The notes below the pieces were generated by a model. The model saw only the letters and a program-made list of their open reading frames with translations. It was not told the origin of the DNA and did not search any database. Below are positions 18,374 to 26,919 of a DNA stretch of 64,000 nucleotides, one piece after another (positions within the stretch are counted from its first letter, which is position 1; every line of letters begins with the position of its first letter). A program made the translations under genes and the position numbers. The stretch is from contig DAOULV010000003.1 in the NCBI GenBank assembly GCA_034416335.1, positions 186,001 through 250,000 on the forward strand, in the 5' to 3' direction. The DNA comes from MGML01 sp034416335. GTDB lineage: Bacteria; Chloroflexota; Dehalococcoidia; Dehalococcoidales; UBA2162.

Positions 18374-19014
18374 TGGGCGTAATCAGTCTCGATATCGATG
18401 GAATAAAATCAATACTGCAGTCGGTAGCCGCCGACCTTAAATCACACTCCGAAGAACTGCGCCTTCTCGATGCTAAAGTGGGCGACGGCGACCTTGGCGT
18501 TACCATTGAACTTGCCAGTCAGGCTATGTCCGACTACCTGTCGTCATCAACTGAAACAGACATCGGAAAACTGCTTGCCCAGTGCGGGATGAACATCAAC
18601 AGGGTAAGTCCTTCTACATTCGGAACGATACTGGCATCTGCGTTTATGGGCGGCGGCAAGGCTGTAACCGGGAAAGAAAACCTAGGTCTGGATGACCTCG
18701 TAATGGTCGGGGAAGGCGCTGTTGAAAACATCAAGAAACGCGGCAAGGCGGAAGCAGGAGATAAGACCCTTCTGGATTCTTTAATTCCGGCTGTTGAAAC
18801 GCTAAAAAAGGAAATTACAGATGGTGCCGATGTGAAAAAGGTTCTCGAATCGGCGGTGAAATCCGCCGAGGAAGGTATGAAAGCTACCGTAAATATGAAA
18901 GCGAAATTCGGCAGGGCTCAATGGTTCCAGGAAGGTAGTGTCGGCGTTCAGGACGCCGGAGCAACCGCTATCTACTTTATAATCAGGTCATTTGCAGAAC
19001 ATATTTCGGAATGA
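18373..19014 (+). CDS. dhaL: Dihydroxyacetone kinase subunit DhaL
   Basis: This 213-residue all-helical ADP-binding subunit has the Mg-nucleotide motif DAKVGDGDLG, so the three aspartates (33, 38, 40) are present. The usual histidine after the last Asp (GDGDHG) is leucine here. The C-terminal GSVGVQDAGATAI segment is also typical. Translation is coupled to dhaK by a 1-nt overlap. In PTS-type systems DhaL-ADP is recharged by DhaM. In ATP-type enzymes the equivalent domain is fused to DhaK and exchanges ATP. With no DhaM gene here, either a distant DhaM or direct ATP use is possible. Confidence 0.92.
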   Translation: MGVISLDIDGIKSILQSVAADLKSHSEELRLLDAKVGDGDLGVTIELASQAMSDYLSSSTETDIGKLLAQCGMNINRVSPSTFGTILASAFMGGGKAVTGKENLGLDDLVMVGEGAVENIKKRGKAEAGDKTLLDSLIPAVETLKKEITDGADVKKVLESAVKSAEEGMKATVNMKAKFGRAQWFQEGSVGVQDAGATAIYFIIRSFAEHISE

Positions 19015-19043
19015 CCTAGAATTTCCTTATTAGGCATTAAAAA

Positions 19044-19071
19044 AGAGGGTGGAGAAAATTCTCCACCCTCT
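19044..19071. terminator. Bidirectional terminator between dhaL and the solute-binding protein gene
   Basis: The stem AGAGGGTGGAGAA / TTCTCCACCCTCT is followed on the minus strand by a run of six T, so it best serves the minus-strand gene ending at 19095. It may also stop dhaL transcripts. Confidence 0.9.
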
Positions 19072-19094
19072 AATTGATTGAGCAGATTGATTTA

Positions 19095-20942
19095 TTAGTA
19101 GCCCATTGACTCCTTGAGAACTTTATCGATCCAGACATACTGGGTCCACTGGTTTGTACCCCAGTAGCCTATGCTGTTCTCACCGGAATAGTTCTTCAGC
19201 CAGGGCCACCACATTGAGTAGGTCGGGACTCTTGGTGTCGGAATACAATATGCCTGCTCTATCAGGTAGATAACAAGCGGACGGCAAAGTTCCATCGAAG
19301 CATTGAAGTCCGTTATTGCCAGCTCTTTCACTTTTTTAGCCGTTTCGTCAACGTAGGCTTCGTTGATAAGACTGGCATTAACCCAGTTCCTGACCGAATA
19401 TAGTGACTGCTCAGGATATGATGAATTAGGTGAAGTACCAATAGAAATAAGCTCATAAGTAATACTGAATGCGCGACCAATAAGTGCGCCGAAATCAGGC
19501 GCGATATCAAGTTCGAGTTCGATACCGACATTGGACCACATATCCTGTATAACCGAGTAGTAGTCGACTGCATCCGAGGTAAGCGTCAGGGTTGTCTTGA
19601 AACCGCTGGGATATCCGGCATCGGCAAGAAGCTGTTTTGCTTTCTCGGGACTATAGGTGTAAAGCTCTTTAATCGCATCAGTGCAATCCGGGTCTTGAAG
19701 ACTCACGAACAGCGGTTCATAACCCTTTACCCTGAAATAAGGCCAGCTGATGATATCGCCGAGTCCGCTGTAAAGACCGTCGTTAATCTCATTGAAGTCA
19801 GTCGCCATCATCATCGCTTTACGTACTTTGACGTCATTGAATGGAGCCTGGTCTGTCTTCATGAAAATCGGCGTTATGCCCCACTGACCGCGTGCCGCCC
19901 ACTCGAGGTCGGGAGCTGTCTGTGTCATTAGGTCCTTGTCTTCCGGGTACACCGCCCCCATCTGGTCCAGTTTAGCGGTTCTCAATGCCGCCTGACGTGT
20001 AGAAAGGTCCGGCATAATAATGTACTTCAAAGTATCGACGTAAGGTAACTGGTTACCCATGCCGGGTCCTACCGGGTCTGTCCTCCAGAAGTTCGGGTTT
20101 TTATCCATTCGGACCAGGTTACCGGGTACGAAATCGGTAAGCATGAACTGTCCTGTTCCGACATCATGCCGCCAGTCTGTGGCGGCTTCATACCCGTAGG
20201 CATCCCATAGTTCCGGTGGCCAGATACGAGCGCAGAGGTTTTCCCTCATCATCGCATCGATATGGTCTTCCAACTTATGGGTAATCTCGAATGAATTGGG
20301 GCCGGTCTTAACCGCTGTCGGGTATCTCACCATAGGATAGAGCTGCCAGTTCTGGGCGTTTTCGTTCTTAATAGGCTGGTTCCAGCTCCATACAACATCA
20401 TCGACAGTCATTTCCCTGCCGCCAACCATACGCCCGGCTTCAGTATCAGGCATTGCGTAATGCACGCCTTCGCGTACGGTAAACCACGAGGTTACTTCGG
20501 TCCCGTCTTCACTGACTTCCCAGCCATAGTCCGTAGCCAGGACACCGATATTGAGTGCCGGGATCCTGGTACTTTCACCCCAGTCCGTCAGGTCCTCGCC
20601 ATAACCACCGGCGGGGCCTTTCGCCCAGTTTCCGTCATACATCCTCTGGTGAGAATGTTCCTGAGGCCAGGTGGCACCGAAACTGATTAAATCAAAGCTG
20701 GGGTCAGCGTTCAAAGCGAGAGTGAGGGTACCGCCGTACTGCGGTTCGCCTGACGGTGCCACGGGTGTTTCCTCTGTTCCTCCCGTTACCGGTTTCTCTT
20801 CACCACCACCTGTAGTCACCGTCTGCCCGCTACCTTCTGTTTTTACTGTACCGCCGGTATCTTGCGCTGTACCGCATGACGCTATCACAAGAGACAGTAC
20901 CATTAGACAGCTAATTACCAGCCATACCATTTTCTTTGTCAT
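19095..20942 (-). CDS. ABC transporter substrate-binding lipoprotein, family 5 (oligopeptide type)
   Basis: This 615-residue lipoprotein has signal residues 1-22 and Cys23 in the lipobox IASC. A low-complexity Thr/Gly/Glu/Pro linker (about 25-70) follows. The SBP_bac_5 domain starts at PQYGGTLTLALNADP and contains VRKAMMMATDF and YSPEKAKQLLADAGYP, typical of DppA/OppA-like proteins. No permease or ATPase gene is next to it, so it is an orphan or uses a transporter encoded elsewhere. The ligand could be a peptide, opine, nickel complex or sugar. A terminator lies at 19044-19071. Confidence 0.88.
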   Translation of the reverse strand: MTKKMVWLVISCLMVLSLVIASCGTAQDTGGTVKTEGSGQTVTTGGGEEKPVTGGTEETPVAPSGEPQYGGTLTLALNADPSFDLISFGATWPQEHSHQRMYDGNWAKGPAGGYGEDLTDWGESTRIPALNIGVLATDYGWEVSEDGTEVTSWFTVREGVHYAMPDTEAGRMVGGREMTVDDVVWSWNQPIKNENAQNWQLYPMVRYPTAVKTGPNSFEITHKLEDHIDAMMRENLCARIWPPELWDAYGYEAATDWRHDVGTGQFMLTDFVPGNLVRMDKNPNFWRTDPVGPGMGNQLPYVDTLKYIIMPDLSTRQAALRTAKLDQMGAVYPEDKDLMTQTAPDLEWAARGQWGITPIFMKTDQAPFNDVKVRKAMMMATDFNEINDGLYSGLGDIISWPYFRVKGYEPLFVSLQDPDCTDAIKELYTYSPEKAKQLLADAGYPSGFKTTLTLTSDAVDYYSVIQDMWSNVGIELELDIAPDFGALIGRAFSITYELISIGTSPNSSYPEQSLYSVRNWVNASLINEAYVDETAKKVKELAITDFNASMELCRPLVIYLIEQAYCIPTPRVPTYSMWWPWLKNYSGENSIGYWGTNQWTQYVWIDKVLKESMGY

Positions 20943-21071
20943 TTATGTCCTCCCCTCATATCGTTTAGGAATAGGAATAGGATTTGTTCTACTAACGATT
21001 CTCTGGTTCCATCAGGTTAACTACTTGTAATTTTTCACGTCAATTTCTCATCTCCCTTACTGATCCTGTCG

Positions 21072-21188
21072 CTAAGCCCGATTACCCCCAGGGCTCCGGT
21101 CACGGGAGGGGTATGGTTGTAATTTAAGCTGAAATGAGCCGTCATCACTCAGCACCCTGGTTTCCCCCGGCAGAACCAGTATATTCAT
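21072..21188 (-). CDS. Possible 38-residue small protein or leader peptide
   Basis: The ATG at 21188 is preceded by GGAGGGG at a 5-6 nt spacing, one of the better ribosome sites in the window. The peptide begins MNILVLPGETRVLSDDGS and ends in Arg/Pro/Gly-rich residues. The frame continues upstream to 21278 but without a better start. It is unrecognised. It lies 130 nt upstream of the solute-binding protein gene on the same strand, so a leader role is conceivable. Compositional evidence is weak at this length. Confidence 0.25.
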   Translation of the reverse strand: MNILVLPGETRVLSDDGSFQLKLQPYPSRDRSPGGNRA

Positions 21189-21268
21189 ACTTTTCCCCTC
21201 CGCTGTTACGACCTTAATTGTTAATGCATGATAATTCGATATATTCTCATATGACAGACAAAAATAAC

Positions 21269-21316
21269 AAAAAGGCACCGTTAATCATCATACAAGATCG
21301 ATTTCAGTGCCTTTTT
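21269..21316. terminator. Terminator-like hairpin AAAAAGGCAC / GTGCCTTTTT
   Basis: This is a 10-bp perfect stem with a 28-nt loop. T-runs end both strands, so it could stop transcription in either direction. No gene ends immediately next to it, so its client, or a small RNA, is unknown. Confidence 0.4.
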
Positions 21317-21789
21317 ACATCTTCTATATCCCCTCCGCAGCCAAGAAGGTGTAAGATGGAAAGCGCTAGTTTATTCGTGCCTAATCATATCTGGCTAAGA
21401 TTGTAATTCTTTTATACGGTCCTGTCAATATTGCCACGAGGCGAATTTTAATAAAATAAGCGTGATTAAAACAGAAGCTATCCTCTAATTATCTGATGTT
21501 ATGTTACAGAATTATTACATTCAAGTATGAGTATCTATAAATAAAGTTATAATACGTATACTAAAGGTAAAAATCGAGAAAATCTGCCTTAAATCTACGA
21601 AATCAGAAGAATAAGAGACTGGTGAATCAGCCATATATTTTTCACGGTTGACAGAGAACATCAGCAAAGATAGACTATATCCGGCTGTCCGGTAACATCC
21701 CTCTCCATGATTATGCAATTGTCTAACAATCTTTTTTGTTATATAGTCATTTCAAAAGCAAGCTTAAGCGAAAGATACGGAGGATGAAA

Positions 21790-23448
21790 ATGTCCGAAAA
21801 AATTACGGTATTGAATCCCGCCTGCAGCAGTACTATGGTGGAACGGGTCCCTCTTACCCCCAGGAATTTCTCCAGCCTGGAAAACAAAACTGTATTTATG
21901 ATTGATATAGGCTGGGGAGGTCCCACGGCCGGATATGATGTTTTCGAGGTAATGTCAGAATGGTTTGCAGAAAATATCCCCTCGGTTAAAACCGTTCTCA
22001 TCAGGAAAAAAGGCGGGTTTGCCGAAGATGATCCCGAATTATGGGCGAGAGTAAAGGCAGAAGGAGACGCCGCAATCCTCGGGATAAGCTGCTGAGACGG
22101 CTGCGCGGCGGCCTTGAGCCGTCACTCGAAAGCCCTCGAAATCCAGGGAATACCGACCGCGCCCTGCACGGCAATAAACGTCAGTGAATATGTGAGGGGC
22201 TGGGACAGGCAGTATGGGAGTGGTATTCCTCTCCGATATACTACCTTACCCCTGCCCATCGCCGGGGCATCTCGCGAGGTACATAAATCGTATGTTTACG
22301 GCAATGATCCTGTAACAGGGAAACACGTTATGCCTCAGATAGTAGATGCTCTCACCAAACCCTTAACCGATGAAGAGCAGTTGACCGGTTTACCCGAAGG
22401 AGCGATAGAACCAAGGCTGTTGCCGCCTGACACTGAAGAAAACCTGCAGGAACTGTTCAAGGAGAACGACTGGACGGACTACCTGCCCGTTATCATGCCC
22501 ACCGAAGAAAGAATAGCGGCAATGCTGAAGGGTACGAGCCATAAACCGGAAGAAGTCGTTAAAGTTATATCCTGGCCGGGTGGTGGCAGGGAGATGACCG
22601 TGGAGAAAGTAGCTGCCTACGCCGTAATGGCAGGGGCGAAACCCGAATATTTACCGGTCATCCTGGCTGTCGGCACGATGGCTCCATTCGGGAACTCAAC
22701 TACATCGATGACAAATATGATACTGGTCAACGGACCTATCCGAAAAGAGATAAATATGAATTCCGGGACAGGAGCTATGGGTCCTCATAACCGGGCAAAC
22801 GCGACTATAGGCAGGTCGTTTACTCTGATGTCCAAAGCTGCCGGAAATCTTCACGCCGGCAAAACCACTTTCGGCTCTCTGGGAAGCAACCTCCAGTACA
22901 ACAACCTGTGTATTGCTGAAAACGAGGAGGAACTGCCGGAAGGATGGAACCCCGTACATGTCCAGTTCGGCTATAAGAAAGAAGACAGCGTAGTCACCGT
23001 AGCCGTCGGTTGGACGTATATTTCCTGCGTCGGTGAAATTATCTCGGAATATCCGCCACAGAAATTGATTGCGGACTACATGCAGGCTCTCACAGGCATG
23101 GGGTCCACAGCGACCCTCTGTGCCGACCCGCTGCTCGCTAAACTGTTACACGATGAGCAGAGATTCGAGACCAAGGAAAGCCTGGCGGAGTGGTTCGCCG
23201 AAAACGTGGAATTACGCGCCGAACAGTTCTGGGGCAACGGTCTTATAACCACCGGATTGAACAATGTCGCCCTTCAGGGGCTCGAACCGTACGCAAGCTG
23301 GCGAAAGCTGCCGCCCGACGCAAAACTGAAGCCGTTCAACAATCCCAAGGGAATTAATACCGTAGTGGTAGGTGGCGGGACCAATACCATATGGTTTATG
23401 ACCGATTTCAGACTTGGCAGAGGTGTATTAATAGACAACTGGCGATAA
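21790..23448 (+). CDS. Selenoprotein of the UGSC-like family, paralogue 2 (Sec at TGA 22093)
   Basis: This is read as one 552-residue protein with selenocysteine at residue 102 (TGA 22093-22095). The context is C-U-D-G-C, so a Sec-x-x-Cys redox pair plus a preceding Cys is formed. A perfect 7-bp hairpin starts at the next base. Full-length similarity to 12153-13916 covers PLTPR near the N-terminus, the Sec region ending GIP, KGTSHKP, the VEKVAAYAVMAGAKPEYLPV-type segment and the IDNWR C-terminus. ATG 21790 lies 6 nt after CGGAGG. A rhodanese and a thioesterase follow in the same direction with gaps of 46 and 45 nt. A thiol/selenol redox role is inferred. Confidence 0.88.
22093..22123 (+). promoter_or_regulatory. 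In-frame TGA (Sec) with SECIS-like hairpin 2
   Basis: TGA 22093-22095 is followed immediately by GACGGCT (22096-22102), a 14-nt G/C-rich loop and AGCCGTC (22117-22123). This is a perfect 7-bp stem, located inside the coding sequence exactly where bacterial SECIS elements occur. Confidence 0.78.
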
Positions 23449-23494
23449 GCACCGCCAGGATAAAATTGTGCAGCCGATACTGTTGAGGAGAAAT

Positions 23495-23860
23495 ATGGAG
23501 AACAGCGATATACCCCGCATAAAGTGCGAAGAGCTTCAGAAGATTATCGACGGTGGGGAGAAGGTTGTAATCATAGACACCCGTACTACCGCCAGTTACA
23601 AGGATGACCATATCAAGGGTGCTATAAACATTTACCTGAATCCGGCAGGAGACCCCTTCGAAAGGCAGATGACTATTATGGCCCTGCCAGCGGACAAACC
23701 ACTCATAATCTACTGTGACTGTGCTGATGAATCGGACAGCCTGATAATGGCACGCGAAATAAAAGACCAGCGGTACGACATCACGAACGTTAAAGTCCTT
23801 GAACAGGGTATCAACCGGTGGAAGGAACTCGGTTACCCGACTGAAAAATCCGAGTTCTAG
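23495..23860 (+). CDS. Rhodanese-like sulfurtransferase domain protein
   Basis: This 121-residue single rhodanese domain has the strand VVIIDTRTTASYKDDHIKGA, typical of the fold's first half. The active-site loop is YCDCADESD, with Cys74 as the likely persulfide carrier and a second Cys76. GAGGAG lies just before ATG 23495, so this start is preferred over 23468. It is the second gene of an operon with selenoprotein 2 (46-nt gap) and before a thioesterase. Sulfur (or selenium) relay to the neighbouring Sec protein is an attractive but unproven idea. Rhodaneses also act in cyanide, thiosulfate and tRNA-thiolation pathways. Confidence 0.85.
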   Translation: MENSDIPRIKCEELQKIIDGGEKVVIIDTRTTASYKDDHIKGAINIYLNPAGDPFERQMTIMALPADKPLIIYCDCADESDSLIMAREIKDQRYDITNVKVLEQGINRWKELGYPTEKSEF

Positions 23861-23905
23861 TCAAACCGCTGTTCCGCTTGAACTGGCAGTAAAAGAAGGA
23901 ATGAA

Positions 23906-24337
23906 ATGGCACGAATCAAAATAAATCTCCCGGATAAGTTCATATTCTCAACCGATATCCCGGTCCGGAGTACCGACATAAACCGCGGTGGACATATGGG
24001 CTGGAATTATATGTTTGATATACTCGACGAAGCACGTGTCCGTTTCTGGAACAGTATCGGCTATTCTGAAACGGCAAATGAAAGAGTTTCCAACATCATG
24101 GCTGATGCCGGCATAAACTATAAACGCCAGGTGTTTTACGGTCAGACACTCAGAGTGGAAATGGCAGCCGCGGATTTTACTGACAGAAGTTTCGACCTGG
24201 TATTCAGAATCTCGGACGCTGAAAGCGGCGAGGAAGTCGCCAGGGCAAAAACGGGTATGCTCTGCTTCGATTATAAAGAACAGAAAATCACCCGTGTACC
24301 CGATGACTTCAGGAAAAGATTACAGGGAGAAAAATAG
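23906..24337 (+). CDS. Acyl-CoA thioesterase, 4HBT hot-dog family
   Basis: This 143-residue hot-dog fold protein has the sequence VRSTDINRGGHMGWNYMF, the 4HBT region around the long helix, then GINYKRQVFYGQTLRVE. The usual catalytic Asp appears at the DINRGG position. It is cytosolic and acts on an acyl-CoA or acyl-thioester of unknown chain. It ends an operon after selenoprotein 2 and rhodanese, with a terminator at 24365-24402. All three products handle sulfur or selenium chemistry, but a common pathway is not established. Confidence 0.82.
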   Translation: MARIKINLPDKFIFSTDIPVRSTDINRGGHMGWNYMFDILDEARVRFWNSIGYSETANERVSNIMADAGINYKRQVFYGQTLRVEMAAADFTDRSFDLVFRISDAESGEEVARAKTGMLCFDYKEQKITRVPDDFRKRLQGEK

Positions 24338-24364
24338 CGGCTAAATTAACCAGGATTCTAAAGA

Positions 24365-24402
24365 AAAAAGAGGGATACCACTGGGTACCCCTCTTTTTTT
24401 TA
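24365..24402. terminator. Bidirectional rho-independent terminator
   Basis: The stem is AAAAAAGAGGG-ATACC with GGTACCCCTCTTTTTT, with runs of A before and T after. It sits between the thioesterase gene and the convergent ferredoxin gene, serving both. Confidence 0.9.
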
Positions 24403-24425
24403 TTTATTCGACAGATAATTATAGA

Positions 24426-24722
24426 CTACACCTGGTGTATCTCACCCGTGGCTTTGTTCTTCCAGTAACCTCTCGACTGGATAGGCCATTTGAATTTCAT
24501 TGCCCCGGGACGGGGACAGTCATTGGCGCAGCAGCCGCAGTACCAGCATTCATCGGGATGTAGAACTATCGGCGGCTTGCCTTTTTCAGGATTGGGTATA
24601 TAAACATCGATCTGGCAGACTTCCACGCAGTGGTTGCATCCATTGCAGACATCAGGATTAAAAGTCACCGGGGAACTTGGGGTAATTATATTCGGTAATG
24701 CCGTTAGTTTTTGCTGAGTCAT
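24426..24722 (-). CDS. 4Fe-4S dicluster ferredoxin (AprB-like electron-transfer subunit)
   Basis: This 98-residue protein has two cluster motifs: CNGCNHCVEVC around residues 27-37, and CWYCGCCANDCP around 59-70. Both follow C-x2-C-x2-C-x3-C, the second with an extra Cys. Two [4Fe-4S] clusters are expected. Spacing and sequence between the motifs resemble the beta subunit of adenylylsulfate reductase and related flavoprotein partners. The gene starts 49 nt after the flavoprotein gene on the same strand and is surely its electron-transfer subunit. Without AprA-specific residues being checked, APS reductase activity should not be assumed. Confidence 0.85.
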   Translation of the reverse strand: MTQQKLTALPNIITPSSPVTFNPDVCNGCNHCVEVCQIDVYIPNPEKGKPPIVLHPDECWYCGCCANDCPRPGAMKFKWPIQSRGYWKNKATGEIHQV

Positions 24723-24771
24723 CTTTTCCTCCTAAAATCAGTTCGTTTAAAGATGTCTGATTTTGTAACTA

Positions 24772-26712
24772 TTATTTTCCTTTGTATACACCCGTATAGT
24801 CTTTATTGTGGGCTTCATACTGCTCCTTCATGTTGCCCCAGAAAGCCAGCGGTAGCTCGCCGGTCTTCACCTTATCGTTTTCCAGTTTAATCGTAAGGAA
24901 CTTCTGCCGATCCGGTGTCGGGGCGCCCATCATCTGGAGTTCCAGAGGAATTCCTTTGGCTATTGCGGTCTGCATTGCCTGAACTATAATCTGGGCGTAG
25001 GTTAACATACTCAGGTCTTCCATACTGCGCATCAACTTATGCGGGTCGAGAGCATACAGCAAAGGTACCGATTCATTCTCGATTTTTCGCAATGATTTGA
25101 GACCTATGTCCAGAAGGGTCTCTGTCTTGTACTCACTGCAATAATACTGCATGACCCTGGCAATACCGGCGTGCAGTTCCTTCCATTCCACGCCGCTGCT
25201 GCGCTTGACCGGTGCGTAAACGCGGGCTTTCTCCGCCTCGACCTGTTCCCGTGATATCTTCGTTTCACCTATCTCTTTAGCGTATGCTGCTGCTTTCCGC
25301 CCCGCGTACCGGCCGGTAGCCGCACAAAAGCTATGGTCCTCGGAGGAAAACATCTGCATTCCGGCGGCATACAGTCCGTCCACCGTGGTCTTCAGATTCC
25401 AGTCGACTATAGGACCACCGCTGCCCTGCCCCCACTGGGGTAAACTGTTGCCCTCGATAAACCTGTAGCTCTGGAGTAAGTCGCGGCTTTCATCGTAACC
25501 TGCCTCATTGAAGGTATCCATTATGATTTTCGTAGTCGATTCTTCACCCAGCATCAGTTTCCATGTAGCCCTTCTTTCCACGTCCGACATCGCCGGGAAA
25601 TCACCGTAGAAAGGCAGCTCGTATTCGCCGCTGCGGATGCCTTTCTGAATAGCCTCCATAGCTTCACGGGAAGGCATCATGGCTCCGTAATCGACCCAGC
25701 CCTGTATGGCATAAGGTACCGGTTTACCGTTGGCGTCGACGATAGGAACATTTTCATAACTGGCGTCACCTGCCCCGGAATACCACTTATGTTTGAGGCC
25801 AGTGGCAATACCTATGACTCCGACCCGTTCCATCATGGAGAGTTCGGCACCGGCTTTCCATGCCATAACGGTACCGTCGCCTGAGCTAGCACGGGACATC
25901 ATGCTGGAAATTCCGCATAGTTCGGTGTTCATCAGCCATATCGAGCCGGCTCCGGCAGTGGAAAGAACGGTCGCCTTAGCTTTAAAAATTATGAATTCAC
26001 CGGTACGGCTATTGAAGCCGGTGGCTCCTACTACGCGGGCGCTCTGGACTCCATTCTCATTCAACAGGCTGGTTCCCATCACCCGGTCAAAGATTTTTAC
26101 TCCCAGGCGCTGGCATTCCTTTTTTAAGACGGGTTTGAAAGTGCTGCCCCAGACCCGTACTACCACGTTATTCCTTTTTCCATCCGGATTACTTTTTAAA
26201 ACTTTACCTTTTAATGATTCATCTACCCAGGCATAACTGTGTGTTATCCCGTAGCGTGGCGAAATCATGAATTTTGTCTTCTCATCTCTGCCCTGAGCAC
26301 CGACGTATTCATCATCGGTATCTCTGATTTTACCGCCCATCTGCTCCATTTCCAGCAGGGTATCATAATCCTCGCGGCACTGTATCTGGATGCCTATGCC
26401 GTTGCAGAATGGACGGTCAGCCATATGCTCTGCCCATTCATCCGGGTCCACATTGGACAGGGGATTTGCCGGAGCATCACACCAGTGATCACATCCCGGA
26501 CCTCCGGCTCCGCTCCTGATGGTATCACCTTTCTCAACGAGGGCCACCTTCAGCCCTTCTCTGGCTGCAGAGATGGCCGCCCAGCAACCGGCGATTCCTC
26601 CACCGATAACCAGGACATCGGTTTCTACCTCCTGTTCCTGGTCATACCGGAGCGGATACGGCCAGTCGGGCGCCTGTCCCTGTTCTCTGTAATAATCATT
26701 CCAAGTACCCAA
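24772..26712 (-). CDS. FAD-dependent oxidoreductase, fumarate reductase/AprA-like flavoprotein
   Basis: This 646-residue flavoprotein has the N-terminal dinucleotide motif VIGGGIAGCWAAISAA (about residues 35-50), followed by EKGDTIRSGAGGPG. A conserved ATVLSTAGAGSIW segment and the C-terminal SSEDHSFCAATGRYAGRKAA FAD region place it in the succinate dehydrogenase/fumarate reductase/AprA superfamily. The substrate is unknown. There is no twin-arginine signal, so it is cytoplasmic. It pairs with the dicluster ferredoxin downstream. Homologues of this size with a separate small ferredoxin occur in anaerobes and are often of unassigned function. It is divergently oriented from the URO-D gene. Confidence 0.85.
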   Translation of the reverse strand: MGTWNDYYREQGQAPDWPYPLRYDQEQEVETDVLVIGGGIAGCWAAISAAREGLKVALVEKGDTIRSGAGGPGCDHWCDAPANPLSNVDPDEWAEHMADRPFCNGIGIQIQCREDYDTLLEMEQMGGKIRDTDDEYVGAQGRDEKTKFMISPRYGITHSYAWVDESLKGKVLKSNPDGKRNNVVVRVWGSTFKPVLKKECQRLGVKIFDRVMGTSLLNENGVQSARVVGATGFNSRTGEFIIFKAKATVLSTAGAGSIWLMNTELCGISSMMSRASSGDGTVMAWKAGAELSMMERVGVIGIATGLKHKWYSGAGDASYENVPIVDANGKPVPYAIQGWVDYGAMMPSREAMEAIQKGIRSGEYELPFYGDFPAMSDVERRATWKLMLGEESTTKIIMDTFNEAGYDESRDLLQSYRFIEGNSLPQWGQGSGGPIVDWNLKTTVDGLYAAGMQMFSSEDHSFCAATGRYAGRKAAAYAKEIGETKISREQVEAEKARVYAPVKRSSGVEWKELHAGIARVMQYYCSEYKTETLLDIGLKSLRKIENESVPLLYALDPHKLMRSMEDLSMLTYAQIIVQAMQTAIAKGIPLELQMMGAPTPDRQKFLTIKLENDKVKTGELPLAFWGNMKEQYEAHNKDYTGVYKGK

Positions 26713-26867
26713 TTTTCTTTCCTCCTTTACACTTAAATCGGCAGCTCAAGAGACATCCAATTCCGTGTGAAATGGTCTTTCTCTCAGGTCAACGCCAATG
26801 ATATGTCTCCCGGCATTCCAATGTCAATACCATTTTCCTGAGCCGGGCACAGATAACCGGTATTTAC

Positions 26868-26895
26868 TTGACCTCCAGATTTAGTGTATTACTAA
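26868..26895 (+). promoter_or_regulatory. Probable promoter of the URO-D-family gene
   Basis: TTGACC (26868-26873) is followed after 16 nt by TACTAA (26890-26895), about 25 nt before the start codon at 26920, with GGAGG between. The -35 is close to consensus and the -10 weaker. Confidence 0.4.
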
Positions 26896-26919
26896 TAACA
26901 AAACAACCGGAGGATAAAT

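Larger units (their letters stand above)
20943..21789. other. Long intergenic region, mostly non-coding
   Basis: These 847 bp lie between the divergent solute-binding protein gene and the second selenoprotein gene. They contain a possible 38-codon minus-strand ORF (21072-21188) and a hairpin at 21269-21316. AT-rich sequence at about 21400-21780 probably carries the selenoprotein promoter. No repeat copy of the MITE-like family is seen here. Confidence 0.5.

Noticed and set aside
12453..22095. UGA reassigned to Trp or Gly in this organism
   Set aside because: UGA ends several genes here normally (for example glpD at 47690 and proW at 50219), and other conserved Trp and Gly positions use standard codons.
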